From GCA-2862585 sp965277895 (GTDB lineage Bacteria > Bacteroidota > Bacteroidia > Flavobacteriales > UBA7312): 64,000 bases of DNA. Numbering within the stretch: position 1 is the stretch's first letter; each line of letters starts with the position of its first letter. This document shows positions 54,490 through 63,521 of the stretch, piece after piece. The position numbers and the translations under genes were made by a program. The stretch lies in assembly GCA_965277895.1 (NCBI GenBank), contig CBDIDR010000001.1, positions 1,178,001 through 1,242,000 on the forward strand. The letters are read 5' to 3'. The notes beneath the pieces were generated by a model. It made no database searches. It had not been told where the DNA came from and was given only the letters and a program-made list of their open reading frames with translations.

Positions 54490-56483
54490 TAACTTATTTT
54501 TTTAATGAATTCATCTTCTGATATTAATGGCACTTTCAATGACTCGGCTTTCTTTAGTTTACTTGGACCCATGTTTTGTCCTGCAACTACAAAAGTAGTT
54601 TTTTTAGAAATTGAACCAACATTTTTTCCACCATGTTGTTCAATTATTTTTTTCAGTTCATCTCTAGAATACATTTCAAATACTCCAGAAATAACAATTG
54701 ACATCCCTAAAAGCTTGTCGGAAATAGCCTTTTTATCCTCTCCTATTTCAAAAGTTAGACCGTGTTTTTTAAGTCTGAGGATGAGTGCTTTATTCTCATC
54801 ATTACTAAAAAATGAGACTACACTTTCCGCAATTTTCTCACCGATTTCGTCCACATTTTCAAGTTCTTCTTTTGTAGCTTTGATTAAGTTGTCGATGTGG
54901 TGATATTCTTTAACCAATACTTTAGATACGGTTTCACCAACAAATCGAATCCCTAAGGCAAACAAAACCCTTTCGAATGGTATATTTTTTGATTCTGCTA
55001 ATCCTAAGATTATATTGGTAGCCCACTTATCTCCGTCTTTTTTGAATGGTAATAAGTCATCCTTTTTTAAGTCGTATAAATCAGCTAGATTGTTAATTAA
55101 ACCGTTTGAATATAATAAGTCAATTGTTTCAGGACCAATGCTGACAACATTTAAGGCCTTTTTACTGATAAAATGTTCAAATCTACCTTTGATTTGTGGA
55201 GGGCAATGTAATTCGTTTGGACAGTAATGTTTGGCATCGCCTTCAGATCTTACTAATTCACTATTGCACTCTGGACAGTGACTAAGGTAAACTGTTGGTT
55301 GAGAAAATAAATTACGTTCTTTTAAGGCTACACCAACTATCTTTGGAATAATCTCCCCTCCTTTTTCTACAAAGACTTTATCCCCTTCTCTAATGTCAAG
55401 TTTCTCTATCTGATCTGCATTATGTAGAGACGCTCGTTTTACCATTGTACCAGCTAGAAAAACCGGCTCTAAATTAGCTACTGGTGTAATTGCCCCTGTT
55501 CTACCAACTTGATAAGTAATTTCATTTAGTGTAGTAGAGACTTGCTCTGCTTTGAATTTGTATGCAATTGCCCATCTAGGACTTTTAGCCGTGAAACCCA
55601 TTTGGTCTTGAAGCTTAAGGTCATTGACTTTAATCACTATTCCATCAATATCATAAGGCAAATCGTGTCTTTTTTCATCCCAATAATTCACGAATTCTAT
55701 AACTTTATCAATTGAGTTACATACAGTAGTTTCTGATGGAATTTTAAATCCCCATTTTTTAGCTTCTTGCAAATTATCGTAGTGAATTTGATGGGGAAGT
55801 TCTTTACCAAGTAAATAGTACAAGAAACAATCTAAAGGACGTTTTGAAACTTCTTTACTGTCTTGCATCTTTAAACTGCCTGAGGCCGCATTTCTAGGAT
55901 TAGCAAAGGGCTCAAGTTCATCAGAAATACGGGCTTTATTCATTTCTTCAAACCCTTTGTGCGGTAAAAATATCTCTCCTCTAATTTCAAATAAATTAGG
56001 GAAGTCACCATTTAGCTTTAGTGGTATGCTTTTAATTGTTTTGACATTAGTAGTAACATCATCACCTTCTGCCCCATTTCCTCTAGTTAAAGCTTGCGTT
56101 AACTCACCATTTTCGTATGTCAAACTAATGGATACACCATCGTATTTTAACTCACAAACGTACTCTATATCAGTTTCTACAAGTTTAGTGATGCGTTTAT
56201 CAAAATCACGAAGTTCCTCAGATGAATATGTGTTTCCTAGAGATAGCATTCTGTATTTATGGGGAACTGTTTTGAAAGATTTTATTAATTCTCCTCCAAC
56301 CCGTTGAGAGGGCGAATTAGCATCATATAATTCTGGGTGATTTTGTTCCAATTTAATGAGCTCCTCCAACAACATATCAAAATCATAATCACTAATAGAG
56401 GGTTTGTCCAACACATAGTAATTATAGTTGTGTTGTTTTAATTCGGATCTCAAATAAATAATGCGTTCTTCTGTTCTCATCAC
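54489..56483 (-). CDS. ligA: NAD-dependent DNA ligase
   Basis: 664-residue replicative ligase. The adenylation Lys is K113 in CELKYDGVS. Then follow the OB-fold, a zinc finger with CPECNSEL and HYCPNELHCPP, helix-hairpin-helix repeats (LYDLKKDDLLPFKKDGDKWA) and a C-terminal BRCT domain (GMSIVISGVFEMYSRDELKK). The length is the usual one. It lies nine bases after prmC, in the same run with DUF6913 and dapA. Confidence 0.97.
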   Translation of the reverse strand: MMRTEERIIYLRSELKQHNYNYYVLDKPSISDYDFDMLLEELIKLEQNHPELYDANSPSQRVGGELIKSFKTVPHKYRMLSLGNTYSSEELRDFDKRITKLVETDIEYVCELKYDGVSISLTYENGELTQALTRGNGAEGDDVTTNVKTIKSIPLKLNGDFPNLFEIRGEIFLPHKGFEEMNKARISDELEPFANPRNAASGSLKMQDSKEVSKRPLDCFLYYLLGKELPHQIHYDNLQEAKKWGFKIPSETTVCNSIDKVIEFVNYWDEKRHDLPYDIDGIVIKVNDLKLQDQMGFTAKSPRWAIAYKFKAEQVSTTLNEITYQVGRTGAITPVANLEPVFLAGTMVKRASLHNADQIEKLDIREGDKVFVEKGGEIIPKIVGVALKERNLFSQPTVYLSHCPECNSELVRSEGDAKHYCPNELHCPPQIKGRFEHFISKKALNVVSIGPETIDLLYSNGLINNLADLYDLKKDDLLPFKKDGDKWATNIILGLAESKNIPFERVLFALGIRFVGETVSKVLVKEYHHIDNLIKATKEELENVDEIGEKIAESVVSFFSNDENKALILRLKKHGLTFEIGEDKKAISDKLLGMSIVISGVFEMYSRDELKKIIEQHGGKNVGSISKKTTFVVAGQNMGPSKLKKAESLKVPLISEDEFIKKIS

Positions 56484-56492
56484 ATTTCGAAT

Positions 56493-57332
56493 TTACAATT
56501 TCCAAACGGCTTTTACCATCCTATTTTTGCCCTGCATATCTTTTTTTATTAAGATGTCTTGAAATGAATTCTTCTCTAATAAATCCTTTATTTCAAAGGC
56601 TTTTTGTTCATTTATTTCGAAAAATAATACGCCCCCATCATTCAAATTTTCCTTAGAAAATTCAACAATACGTTTGTAATAGAGTAAAGCGTTATTATCA
56701 TCAACAAAAAGTGCCAATTCTGGCTCAAAATCCAATACATTTTGTTTCATTTTAGATTTTTCACTTTCCAAAACATAAGGAGGATTACTAACTATGAAGT
56801 CAAATTTATGTTTAGTAGATAAATCTTCAAAAATATCATGCTTCATAAAGTTGATTGACACATTATTTTTAATAGCATTATGCTTAGCTATTTCTAAGGC
56901 TTCAGCTGAAATATCCAGTGCATGCATCTTTATATTTGAAAATTTAGCAAGAGAGATGGCTATGCATCCACTGCCAGTACCGATGTCTAATCCATTTTTA
57001 AAATCACCTTCTAGAATCCATCGTGTAAGCTCTTCTGTTTCTGGACGAGGTATTAAACAGGCTAGACTGACTTTAAACATAAGTCCATTAAATTCACATT
57101 CTCCAAAGATGTATTGAATAGGTTCATGTTTTTTTAACCTTTTAACTACTTCTTCAAAGAAATTTATAACTTCATTTGAAAGTGGATAATTGGACTTTAA
57201 GAGCCATTGCGACCTGCTAAACTTTAAGATGAAATCTATACTCCAAAATGCTAAACTATCAATTTCATTATCTGAGTAAATAGACTGCAATTCGGTTTTA
57301 AAAAAAGGCAATATGTCTTTAGACATTTTCAT
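56493..57332 (-). CDS. prmC: Release-factor glutamine methyltransferase
   Basis: 279-residue SAM-dependent enzyme that methylates the GGQ Gln of peptide chain release factors. The catalytic motif NPPYV and the SAM motif GLDIGTGSGCIAISLAK are clear, and an N-terminal helical domain has HEPIQYIFGECEFNGL. The start is ATG at 57332; one two codons later is possible. A near-consensus box TAAATTGG lies four bases upstream of the ATG. It is divergent from ribD, whose ATG is at 57364. Confidence 0.94.
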   Translation of the reverse strand: MKMSKDILPFFKTELQSIYSDNEIDSLAFWSIDFILKFSRSQWLLKSNYPLSNEVINFFEEVVKRLKKHEPIQYIFGECEFNGLMFKVSLACLIPRPETEELTRWILEGDFKNGLDIGTGSGCIAISLAKFSNIKMHALDISAEALEIAKHNAIKNNVSINFMKHDIFEDLSTKHKFDFIVSNPPYVLESEKSKMKQNVLDFEPELALFVDDNNALLYYKRIVEFSKENLNDGGVLFFEINEQKAFEIKDLLEKNSFQDILIKKDMQGKNRMVKAVWKL

Positions 57333-57346
57333 CCGACCAATTTAGT

Positions 57347-57354
57347 TATTTTTG
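57347..57354 (+). promoter_or_regulatory. -7 box for ribD
   Basis: TATTTTTG matches TAnnTTTG. The ATG at 57364 is nine bases downstream, so a very short leader is expected. No -33 TTG is seen. It lies in the 31-bp gap shared with the divergent prmC. Confidence 0.4.
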
Positions 57355-57363
57355 TGCGTGTTG

Positions 57364-58374
57364 ATGGACGAAAAATATATGAAGTTATGTATTGAATTGG
57401 CTTTAAAAGGGTTCCCTAAAGCTATGCCAAATCCACTTGTTGGGTGTGTTATCGTGCATAATGATAATATTATCGGTCAAGGGTATCATCATAAATACGG
57501 AGAACATCATGCTGAAGTAAACGCCATTAATAGCGTAGAAGACAAATCTCTATTAAAAGAATCTACTCTTTATGTTACCCTGGAACCTTGTGCCCATTTT
57601 GGAAAAACACCCCCTTGTGCTAACTTAATTATTCAATCTAAAATACCTAAAGTAGTAATAGGTAGCTTAGATACTTTTTCAGAAGTAAATGGTAAAGGTA
57701 TTAAAGCCTTAAGAGAAGCTGGAATTACAGTAAAGACTTCAGCTTTAGAAGACGAATGTAGAAGTATGAACAAACGTTTTTTCACTTTTCATGAGAAAAA
57801 ACGTCCTTATGTCATTTTAAAATGGGCAAAATCATCTGATGGCTACATAGCACCTAATAATCAGACAGAACCCTTTTGGATGACTGGTAAAGAATCCAAA
57901 AAACTCGTTCATCAATGGCGAAGTGAAGAAACAGCTATTTTAGTGGGTAAAAACACAGTAATTAAAGACAACCCTTTGTTAACTACTAGAGAGATTAATG
58001 GCAAAAATCCCATAAGAATTCTTATTGACAAAAAGCTGTCTTTAGCTACAAACTATGCGATATTTAATCATGATGCTACTACCTTTGTAGTTAATGAATC
58101 TAAAGAAAGTGAGAGGCATGTGAAGGTTGATTTTAATTCATTTTTTCCTTCTCTCATGAAGGCTTTACATCAAAGAGGTATTCAATCTCTTATTGTTGAA
58201 GGTGGAGCAATAACTCTTAACTCTTTCATAGCTTCAAATTATTGGGATGAAGCTAGGGTTTTTACTTCAAAAAAAACATTAGGTAATGGAATACAATCAC
58301 CTGTAATAGAGTTAGATATAAATAAAAATATAATTATTGATAACGATAAATTAGATTATTACTTCAATATATGA
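57364..58374 (+). CDS. ribD: Bifunctional riboflavin biosynthesis deaminase/reductase
   Basis: 336 residues from ATG 57364; a GTG at 57352 would add four residues but overlaps the promoter box. The N-terminal deaminase (about 1-140) has the zinc motif HAE (H49, E51) and C76 and C85 in EPCAHFGKTPPC. The C-terminal reductase (about 145-336) contains PYVILKWAKSSDGYIA and SLIVEGGAITLNSFI. It converts the early pyrimidine intermediate of flavin synthesis in two steps. It overlaps the EamA gene by four bases. Confidence 0.95.
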   Translation: MDEKYMKLCIELALKGFPKAMPNPLVGCVIVHNDNIIGQGYHHKYGEHHAEVNAINSVEDKSLLKESTLYVTLEPCAHFGKTPPCANLIIQSKIPKVVIGSLDTFSEVNGKGIKALREAGITVKTSALEDECRSMNKRFFTFHEKKRPYVILKWAKSSDGYIAPNNQTEPFWMTGKESKKLVHQWRSEETAILVGKNTVIKDNPLLTTREINGKNPIRILIDKKLSLATNYAIFNHDATTFVVNESKESERHVKVDFNSFFPSLMKALHQRGIQSLIVEGGAITLNSFIASNYWDEARVFTSKKTLGNGIQSPVIELDINKNIIIDNDKLDYYFNI

Positions 58375-59210
58375 TAGACTTAACCTTATCCATTGTATTC
58401 ACTATCTGTTTATTCTTATTTTTTAAAGAATTTGATAGAAGAAATATAAATACCTTACAAGCTATTACCTTTAATTATCTTAGTGCAGGCGTATTATCTG
58501 TTCTTTTAGGACACTCTGGATATAGTTACGAAAATGTAATATCTACAGATTGGTTTTTACCCACATTTCTTTTAGGAATATTCTTTATAGTAATGTTTAA
58601 TGTAATGGCACTAACCACTCAACGTCTTGGGGTGACAGTTGGCTCATTAGCTAGTAAAATGTCGTTAATAATACCAGTACTAGCAGCCTTATTATTCCAA
58701 GGAGATAAATGGACTTTACTCAAAGTTATTGGTATTTCTATTGCACTTGTATCGGTATATCTGACTGTTAAAAAAGATGAACATCAAAAAGGACCAATCT
58801 ATCTGGCTTTGGTATTATTCATTGGCGCTGGTTTGCTTGATACAGTTTTATCCCATATTCAGTTTTTATACCTTGACTCTACCGAATCTAAGGACTACTT
58901 CACTTCTACTGTGTTTTTAGTAGCTTTTAGTGTTGGTGGATTATTATTAGTATTCAAAAGACAAAGACTGACTAAAAAAAATATTACTGCTGGTATTCTT
59001 CTAGGAATCCCCAATTATTTCAGTATATTTTTTGTGCTTAGAAGTTTAGATAGTATGGAGTCAAGTTTAGTATTCCCTATCCTAAATATAGGTGTTGTTA
59101 TTTTATCCGCATTAATTGGGTGGGGCTACTATAAAGAACATTTATCAAAACTTAATTGGCTTGGTGTTGTATTAGCTATTTCATCCATCTATATCTTGAT
59201 TTACGCCTAA
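58371..59210 (+). CDS. EamA/DMT-family membrane transporter
   Basis: 279-residue permease with about ten transmembrane helices in two EamA-like repeats. Motifs include LTTQRLGVTVGSLASKMSLI, LRSLDSMESSLVFPILNIGV and LIGWGYYKEHLSKLNWLGVV. It overlaps ribD by four bases and the IMPACT-family gene by one base (TAATG), which suggests cotranscription; a link with flavin handling is possible but not shown. Confidence 0.85.
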   Translation: MIDLTLSIVFTICLFLFFKEFDRRNINTLQAITFNYLSAGVLSVLLGHSGYSYENVISTDWFLPTFLLGIFFIVMFNVMALTTQRLGVTVGSLASKMSLIIPVLAALLFQGDKWTLLKVIGISIALVSVYLTVKKDEHQKGPIYLALVLFIGAGLLDTVLSHIQFLYLDSTESKDYFTSTVFLVAFSVGGLLLVFKRQRLTKKNITAGILLGIPNYFSIFFVLRSLDSMESSLVFPILNIGVVILSALIGWGYYKEHLSKLNWLGVVLAISSIYILIYA

Positions 59211-59824
59211 TGAGTTTTGACGATTCATACCTTGAAGTTGTAGGCAGTTCCAAAGGGCTATTCAAAGATAAAGGCAGTAAATTCATTGCTTATGCTTATT
59301 CCGTAAAATCCGAAGAAGATATTAAGCAGCGACTTGCTGAGGTGAAAAAACAAGAATATGCTGCTCGTCACTATTGTTATGCTTACATTTTAAACCCAGA
59401 TAAATCCGCACAACGTGATAGTGATGACGGCGAACCTTCTAATACAGCAGGAAAACCCATTTTAGGACAATTACTTTCCAGAGAATTAACAAATACTTTG
59501 GTAGTCGTTGTTCGTTATTTTGGTGGCGTAAAATTAGGGGTTAGCGGACTAATTACCGCTTACAGAGCAGCAGCTTCTGAAGCATTAGAAGACATTACCA
59601 TTGAAAAGCGTTTTGTAAAAGATGTATTTACTGTTTATTTTAAGTACCCAGAAATGAACAACGTTATGCGAATGGTAAAAGATAATACCTTAGAAATAAT
59701 TAATCAAGATTTTGAATTGGAATGTGCTCTTACCTTTTGCGTTAAAAAGAGTCAGTCTGAAAAAATACAAAGTATATTTGCCCTCAATCATTTATTGACG
59801 TTAGAATTCAAAAAAACCATTTAA
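59210..59824 (+). CDS. YigZ/IMPACT-family protein
   Basis: 204-residue protein of the UPF0029/IMPACT family. The start ATG at 59210 shares its A with the preceding stop codon; a longer start inside the EamA gene (59156) is rejected. Core motifs are KGSKFIAYAY, AARHYCYAY, DGEPSNTAGKPILGQLLSRE and VVVVRYFGGVKLGVSGLITA. The C-terminal half is ferredoxin-like. Family members in bacteria are linked to translation or peptidase-associated roles, but none is firmly set. It overlaps the M42 gene by one base. Confidence 0.88.
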   Translation: MSFDDSYLEVVGSSKGLFKDKGSKFIAYAYSVKSEEDIKQRLAEVKKQEYAARHYCYAYILNPDKSAQRDSDDGEPSNTAGKPILGQLLSRELTNTLVVVVRYFGGVKLGVSGLITAYRAAASEALEDITIEKRFVKDVFTVYFKYPEMNNVMRMVKDNTLEIINQDFELECALTFCVKKSQSEKIQSIFALNHLLTLEFKKTI

Positions 59825-60744
59825 TGGAATTACTCAAAACCTTATGTAATATTCATGCTCCATCTGGAGAGGAATTAGCACTTTCAGAATTTTTACTGAA
59901 TTACATTAATACTAACAAATCTTCTTGGAGTGTTCAGCCAACAATCTATCATGGCGAAGGCTTTCAGGATTGTATTGTACTAGTTTTTGGAAAGCCTACT
60001 ACCGCTATTTTTGCTCATATGGACAGTATAGGTTTTACGGTAAAATACGACAATGAAATTGTAAAGATTGGCGGACCTGTTACTACTGAAGGAATAACAG
60101 TTATCGGAGAAGATTCTCAGGGAAAGATTGAAGAACATATTATCCATAAAGAAGACGATAAAGGCAATAAATCCCTGCACATTGGAGGTCGACTAGTTGA
60201 TAGAGGAACAAGTTTAACTTTTAAGCCTGATTTTAGAGAGTCTGATGATTTTGTTCAATGTTGTTATATGGATAATCGTTTAGGCGTGTGGAACGCTCTT
60301 AAAACAGCTGAAACGTTAGAAAATGGTATCATTTGTTTTTCGTCTTGGGAAGAACATGGCGGTGGTTCGGTAGGTTATCTAGCTAAATTCATTTACGAAA
60401 AGTACGGCGTCAAGCAAGCCCTTATTTCTGACATAACATGGGTAACTAGAGGTGTTGAACACGCTAAAGGTGTAGCAATTTCTATGCGAGATAGTGGTAT
60501 TCCAAGAAAAAGCTATGTGAATAAAATCATCAACTTAGCAAAGCAAAGTCAGATTCCTTTTCAATTAGAAGTCGAAAATGCTGGTGGTAGCGATGGAAAT
60601 GCTTTACAACGTTCGCCCTATCCTTTTGACTGGTGCTTTATAGGTGCTCCTGAAGATAATGTTCATAGCCCTGATGAGAAAGTTCACAAGTCAGATGTTG
60701 AATCTATGCATCAGATGTATGATTATCTGATGAAGAATCTGTAA
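59824..60744 (+). CDS. M42-family aminopeptidase-like protein
   Basis: 306-residue metallopeptidase-like protein related to M42 (and M20/M28) enzymes. FAHMDSIGFTVKY has the first metal His and Asp, YMDNRLGVWNAL has the bridging Asp, SSWEEHGGGSVGYLAKF the catalytic Glu pair, and ISDITW and a late DWCFIGAPEDNVHSPDEKVH the remaining ligands. Cytoplasmic by the lack of a signal peptide. Substrate unknown. It overlaps the aquaporin gene tail-to-tail by 41 bases. Confidence 0.85.
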   Translation: MELLKTLCNIHAPSGEELALSEFLLNYINTNKSSWSVQPTIYHGEGFQDCIVLVFGKPTTAIFAHMDSIGFTVKYDNEIVKIGGPVTTEGITVIGEDSQGKIEEHIIHKEDDKGNKSLHIGGRLVDRGTSLTFKPDFRESDDFVQCCYMDNRLGVWNALKTAETLENGIICFSSWEEHGGGSVGYLAKFIYEKYGVKQALISDITWVTRGVEHAKGVAISMRDSGIPRKSYVNKIINLAKQSQIPFQLEVENAGGSDGNALQRSPYPFDWCFIGAPEDNVHSPDEKVHKSDVESMHQMYDYLMKNL

Positions 60745-61369
60745 TCAGGCGAACAGCAAAGACAGAAGCACAAGCTCCAAGTGTTGTGGCTAAAATATAA
60801 AGCCACAAATGGGTTAAATGTCCAGAAACTAATGCTGGTGCTAGTGAACGTGCTGGATTCATAGATGCTCCAGAAACAGGTCCTGCAAAAATAGCTTCAA
60901 AAGCTACTACCATTCCAACTGCAAAACCTGTCATTACACCTACTTCTTTACTACCTTCTGACGTGAGCAGAATAACAAACATCAAAATAAATGTCAATAT
61001 GAATTCCATTACAAAGCTTTGCTCCCAGCTCCCTGCGGGTAATGTCGCTCCTAGTAATTCGTGTTGAGGAAACATAAATGACAGTGTTAGACTAGCTAAA
61101 ACAGCTCCTATTAATTGAGAGACTATGTAAGGAAAGACTTCCTTACCGCTAAATCGTTTACTTACCCAAAATGCAATACTAACAGCCGGGTTAATGTGTG
61201 CCCCTGAAATACTACCAATTGAATAAATTACAGCCATTACGACTAATCCAAAGGTTAAACCAATACCCAAATAGCTAACACTTCCATAAATATCATTGAC
61301 TATAATAGCACCAGTACCCGCAAAAACCATGATGTAAGTACCCATCAACTCAGCCCAATACTTTTTCAC
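60704..61369 (-). CDS. MIP-family aquaporin/aquaglyceroporin
   Basis: 221-residue channel with six transmembrane helices and two NPA boxes: HINPAV (N60) and SMNPARS (N171). The residues that set selectivity, by alignment from memory with E. coli AqpZ, are F40, A159, A168 and R174. Strict water channels have His and Thr/Cys at the middle two; Ala at both sites resembles wider NIP-type or glycerol-type pores. It is probably a channel for small neutral solutes. It overlaps the thioesterase gene by four bases upstream and the M42 gene by 41 bases at the 3' end. Confidence 0.88.
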   Translation of the reverse strand: MKKYWAELMGTYIMVFAGTGAIIVNDIYGSVSYLGIGLTFGLVVMAVIYSIGSISGAHINPAVSIAFWVSKRFSGKEVFPYIVSQLIGAVLASLTLSFMFPQHELLGATLPAGSWEQSFVMEFILTFILMFVILLTSEGSKEVGVMTGFAVGMVVAFEAIFAGPVSGASMNPARSLAPALVSGHLTHLWLYILATTLGACASVFAVRLITDSSSDNHTSDA

Positions 61370-61773
61370 AATCCAAAAGGTTTTAACTGATTAACTAATC
61401 CTTCAGGGGCAGAACAAGGTTTATTCTTTTCCATATCAACAAAAACGAGTACCACTTCTGCCTCATTAATTTTGATATCAGATGAGTTAAACGTTTCAAA
61501 ATAAAAATGAATTCTAGCCTTGGGCATTTCTTTAATGAACAGCTTAATAGTTAACTCCTCATCGTAAAAAGCCGGTTTAAAAAACTTAGTAGAATAGGAA
61601 AGGACAGGAAGCATAACGCCACTGTCCTCCATTTCTTTATAATTCACCCCCAAACTTCTTAAAGCTTCTACCCTAGCCACTTCAAAATAGGTAGCATAGT
61701 TACCATAATAGACATAGCCCATTTTGTCTGTTTCAGCATATCGAACTCGTATTTTAGTTTGGTGTGAAAACAT
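61366..61773 (-). CDS. Acyl-CoA thioesterase, YbgC-like
   Basis: 135-residue hotdog-fold thioesterase of the 4HBT class. It has the conserved VRYAETDKMGYVYYGNYATY with the catalytic Asp in the typical Y-A-E-T-D frame, and ARVEALRSLGVNYKEMED. It hydrolyses acyl-CoA or acyl-ACP thioesters. It overlaps the aquaporin start by four bases and is five bases past the SPFH gene, so these three are one transcript. Confidence 0.92.
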   Translation of the reverse strand: MFSHQTKIRVRYAETDKMGYVYYGNYATYFEVARVEALRSLGVNYKEMEDSGVMLPVLSYSTKFFKPAFYDEELTIKLFIKEMPKARIHFYFETFNSSDIKINEAEVVLVFVDMEKNKPCSAPEGLVNQLKPFGL

Positions 61774-61778
61774 CTTGC

Positions 61779-62717
61779 TTACTCTTCTGACTTGGGATTA
61801 TTATTTTTCTTTTCCTCTTGTTTCTTCATCGCCTCGCCAATCTGATTACTTGCTGTAAATGAAGCCACCATATTATTCAACATATCCGACCCTGCTTGCG
61901 GTGAATTAGGAAGTAAAATTAAATTACTGTTAGTATCAGCACCAACCGCTTGTAAAGTGTCATAATGTTGCGTTACAACGATTAGAGCAGATGCTTCTTG
62001 AGAGTTAATGCCTACCTTATTTAATACTTCTACAGATTCTTCTAGACCTCTAGCAATTTCTCGTCTTTGGTCGGCAATACCCTGACCTTGCAAACGCTTA
62101 CTTTCAGCCTCTGCTTTAGCTTTTTCAACAATCAGAATACGAGCAGCGTCACCTTCGTACTGAGCAGCTACCTTTTCTCTTTCAGCAGCATTAATACGGT
62201 TCATGGCATTTTTAACTTGAGCATCAGGATCAATATCAGTTACTAATGTTTTGATGATATCATAACCATACTCTATCATAGCATCATTTAATTCAGATTT
62301 AACAGCAATTGCAATATCATTCTTCTTTTCAAAAACATCGTCTAACTTCATTTTAGGTACTTCCGCACGAATAACATCAAAAACATAAGACGTAATTTGA
62401 TCGTGAGGATAATCTAACTTATAAAAGGCTTCATAGACTTTATCCTTGATCACTTGAAATTGAACAGAAACTTTTAGCTTAACAAATACATCATCTTTGG
62501 TTTTAGTTTCTACAACAACATCCAATTGCTGAATTTTTAAACTTAGCTTGCCTGCAATTCTATCTATAACAGGAATTTTCAACTGTAAACCAGAATGACG
62601 AATGGAAGTGAATTTACCAAAACGTTCAATAACAGCTGAAGTTTGTTGTTTAACAATGAAAAATGTCAGTGGAAGCAATATAATCGCTAGAACTGAAAAA
62701 ATAATAAATGAGTTCAT
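61779..62717 (-). CDS. SPFH/band 7 (stomatin-like) membrane protein
   Basis: 312-residue prohibitin/stomatin-like protein. An N-terminal hydrophobic helix (residues 1-22) is followed by a band 7 domain with FGKFTSIRHSGLQLKIPVID, and a long helical C-terminus with KAKAEAESKRLQGQGIADQR, a typical coiled coil. It forms large rings on the membrane and organises membrane regions or protects proteases. It ends with a lysine-rich tail. A TAGATTTG box at 62743-62750 faces it. Confidence 0.9.
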   Translation of the reverse strand: MNSFIIFSVLAIILLPLTFFIVKQQTSAVIERFGKFTSIRHSGLQLKIPVIDRIAGKLSLKIQQLDVVVETKTKDDVFVKLKVSVQFQVIKDKVYEAFYKLDYPHDQITSYVFDVIRAEVPKMKLDDVFEKKNDIAIAVKSELNDAMIEYGYDIIKTLVTDIDPDAQVKNAMNRINAAEREKVAAQYEGDAARILIVEKAKAEAESKRLQGQGIADQRREIARGLEESVEVLNKVGINSQEASALIVVTQHYDTLQAVGADTNSNLILLPNSPQAGSDMLNNMVASFTASNQIGEAMKKQEEKKNNNPKSEE

Positions 62718-62742
62718 GATTTTAGATTTTTATGGTTCACAA

Positions 62743-62750
62743 CAAATCTA
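62743..62750 (-). promoter_or_regulatory. -7 box for the SPFH operon
   Basis: TAGATTTG on the minus strand, with 25 bases to the ATG at 62717. The -33 element is not apparent. The same 8-mer occurs on the plus strand at 62829-62836, so the two divergent units share box sequence. Confidence 0.4.
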
Positions 62751-62828
62751 AATAATTAGTTAGCCCATTAGTAATTTTCAATATTAATTAATCAATATTT
62801 TTTTAACATACTATATTGTTTAAATAAT

Positions 62829-62836
62829 TAGATTTG
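62829..62836 (+). promoter_or_regulatory. -7 box four bases before the nucleotidase C-domain start
   Basis: TAGATTTG matches TAnnTTTG. Four bases (TGTC) separate it from the ATG at 62841, so the mRNA is predicted to be leaderless. A -33 TTG at 17-20 bases is missing; a TTG at 62816 is too close. Confidence 0.45.
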
Positions 62837-62840
62837 TGTC

Positions 62841-63521
62841 ATGCAGTTCATATACCTACTTCTTGCTTTAGCACTACTCAATCAGCCTAGTTTCGAATAC
62901 AGCTCATTGGAGCGAAATGTATACGACGTTCAATCTTCTCAAGTGGATAGTTCAATGTATTATACCATACTACCCTACAAGCAACAACTGGATTCACAAA
63001 TGAATGAAGTGCTATGCTATGCGGCTTCTGATTTAAGAAAAGGAAAGCCTGAGAGTTTACTTGGTAATTGGACGTCTGACGCTTGTTTATACATAGCTCA
63101 AGAAATGACCGATGAATTTGATATTGATGTATCCTTTTTTAATACCGGTGGATTAAGAAGTTCATTAAGTGAAGGAGATATCACAAAGCGAGACATTTAT
63201 AAATTGATGCCCTTTGAAAATGAACTTGTTGTTTTAGAACTTGATAAAGATGAATTCATGTCTTTAAGAAGCTATTTCATTTACACAGAAGGTCAACCCA
63301 TTGCCTTTTCGGATAATTTTTCAATTGAAGATTCTATCTTTCATGTACTTACAACCGACTACTTAGCCAATGGTGGAGATAAAATGAGTTTTTTCAACAA
63401 CAAAGAACAACACAAAGTAGGTGTAAAAATGCGAGATGCACTTATTGATTATTGTGTGAAAAACGATACTATTTCATCAACTCTTGATTCAAGACACTTA
63501 ATTCTATTCAATGACAACTAG
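62841..63521 (+). CDS. 5'-nucleotidase C-terminal domain as a separate protein
   Basis: 226-residue exported protein. Signal peptide residues about 1-16 (QFIYLLLALALL). The body is the 5'-nucleotidase C-terminal domain that normally binds the nucleoside: FFNTGGLRSSLSEGDITKRD, YKLMPFENELVVLELD and DYLANGGDKMS. The phosphatase half is encoded by the next gene, which overlaps it by 11 bases. In most bacteria both halves form one protein with the phosphatase first, so here the parts are split and in swapped order. Confidence 0.88.
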   Translation: MQFIYLLLALALLNQPSFEYSSLERNVYDVQSSQVDSSMYYTILPYKQQLDSQMNEVLCYAASDLRKGKPESLLGNWTSDACLYIAQEMTDEFDIDVSFFNTGGLRSSLSEGDITKRDIYKLMPFENELVVLELDKDEFMSLRSYFIYTEGQPIAFSDNFSIEDSIFHVLTTDYLANGGDKMSFFNNKEQHKVGVKMRDALIDYCVKNDTISSTLDSRHLILFNDN

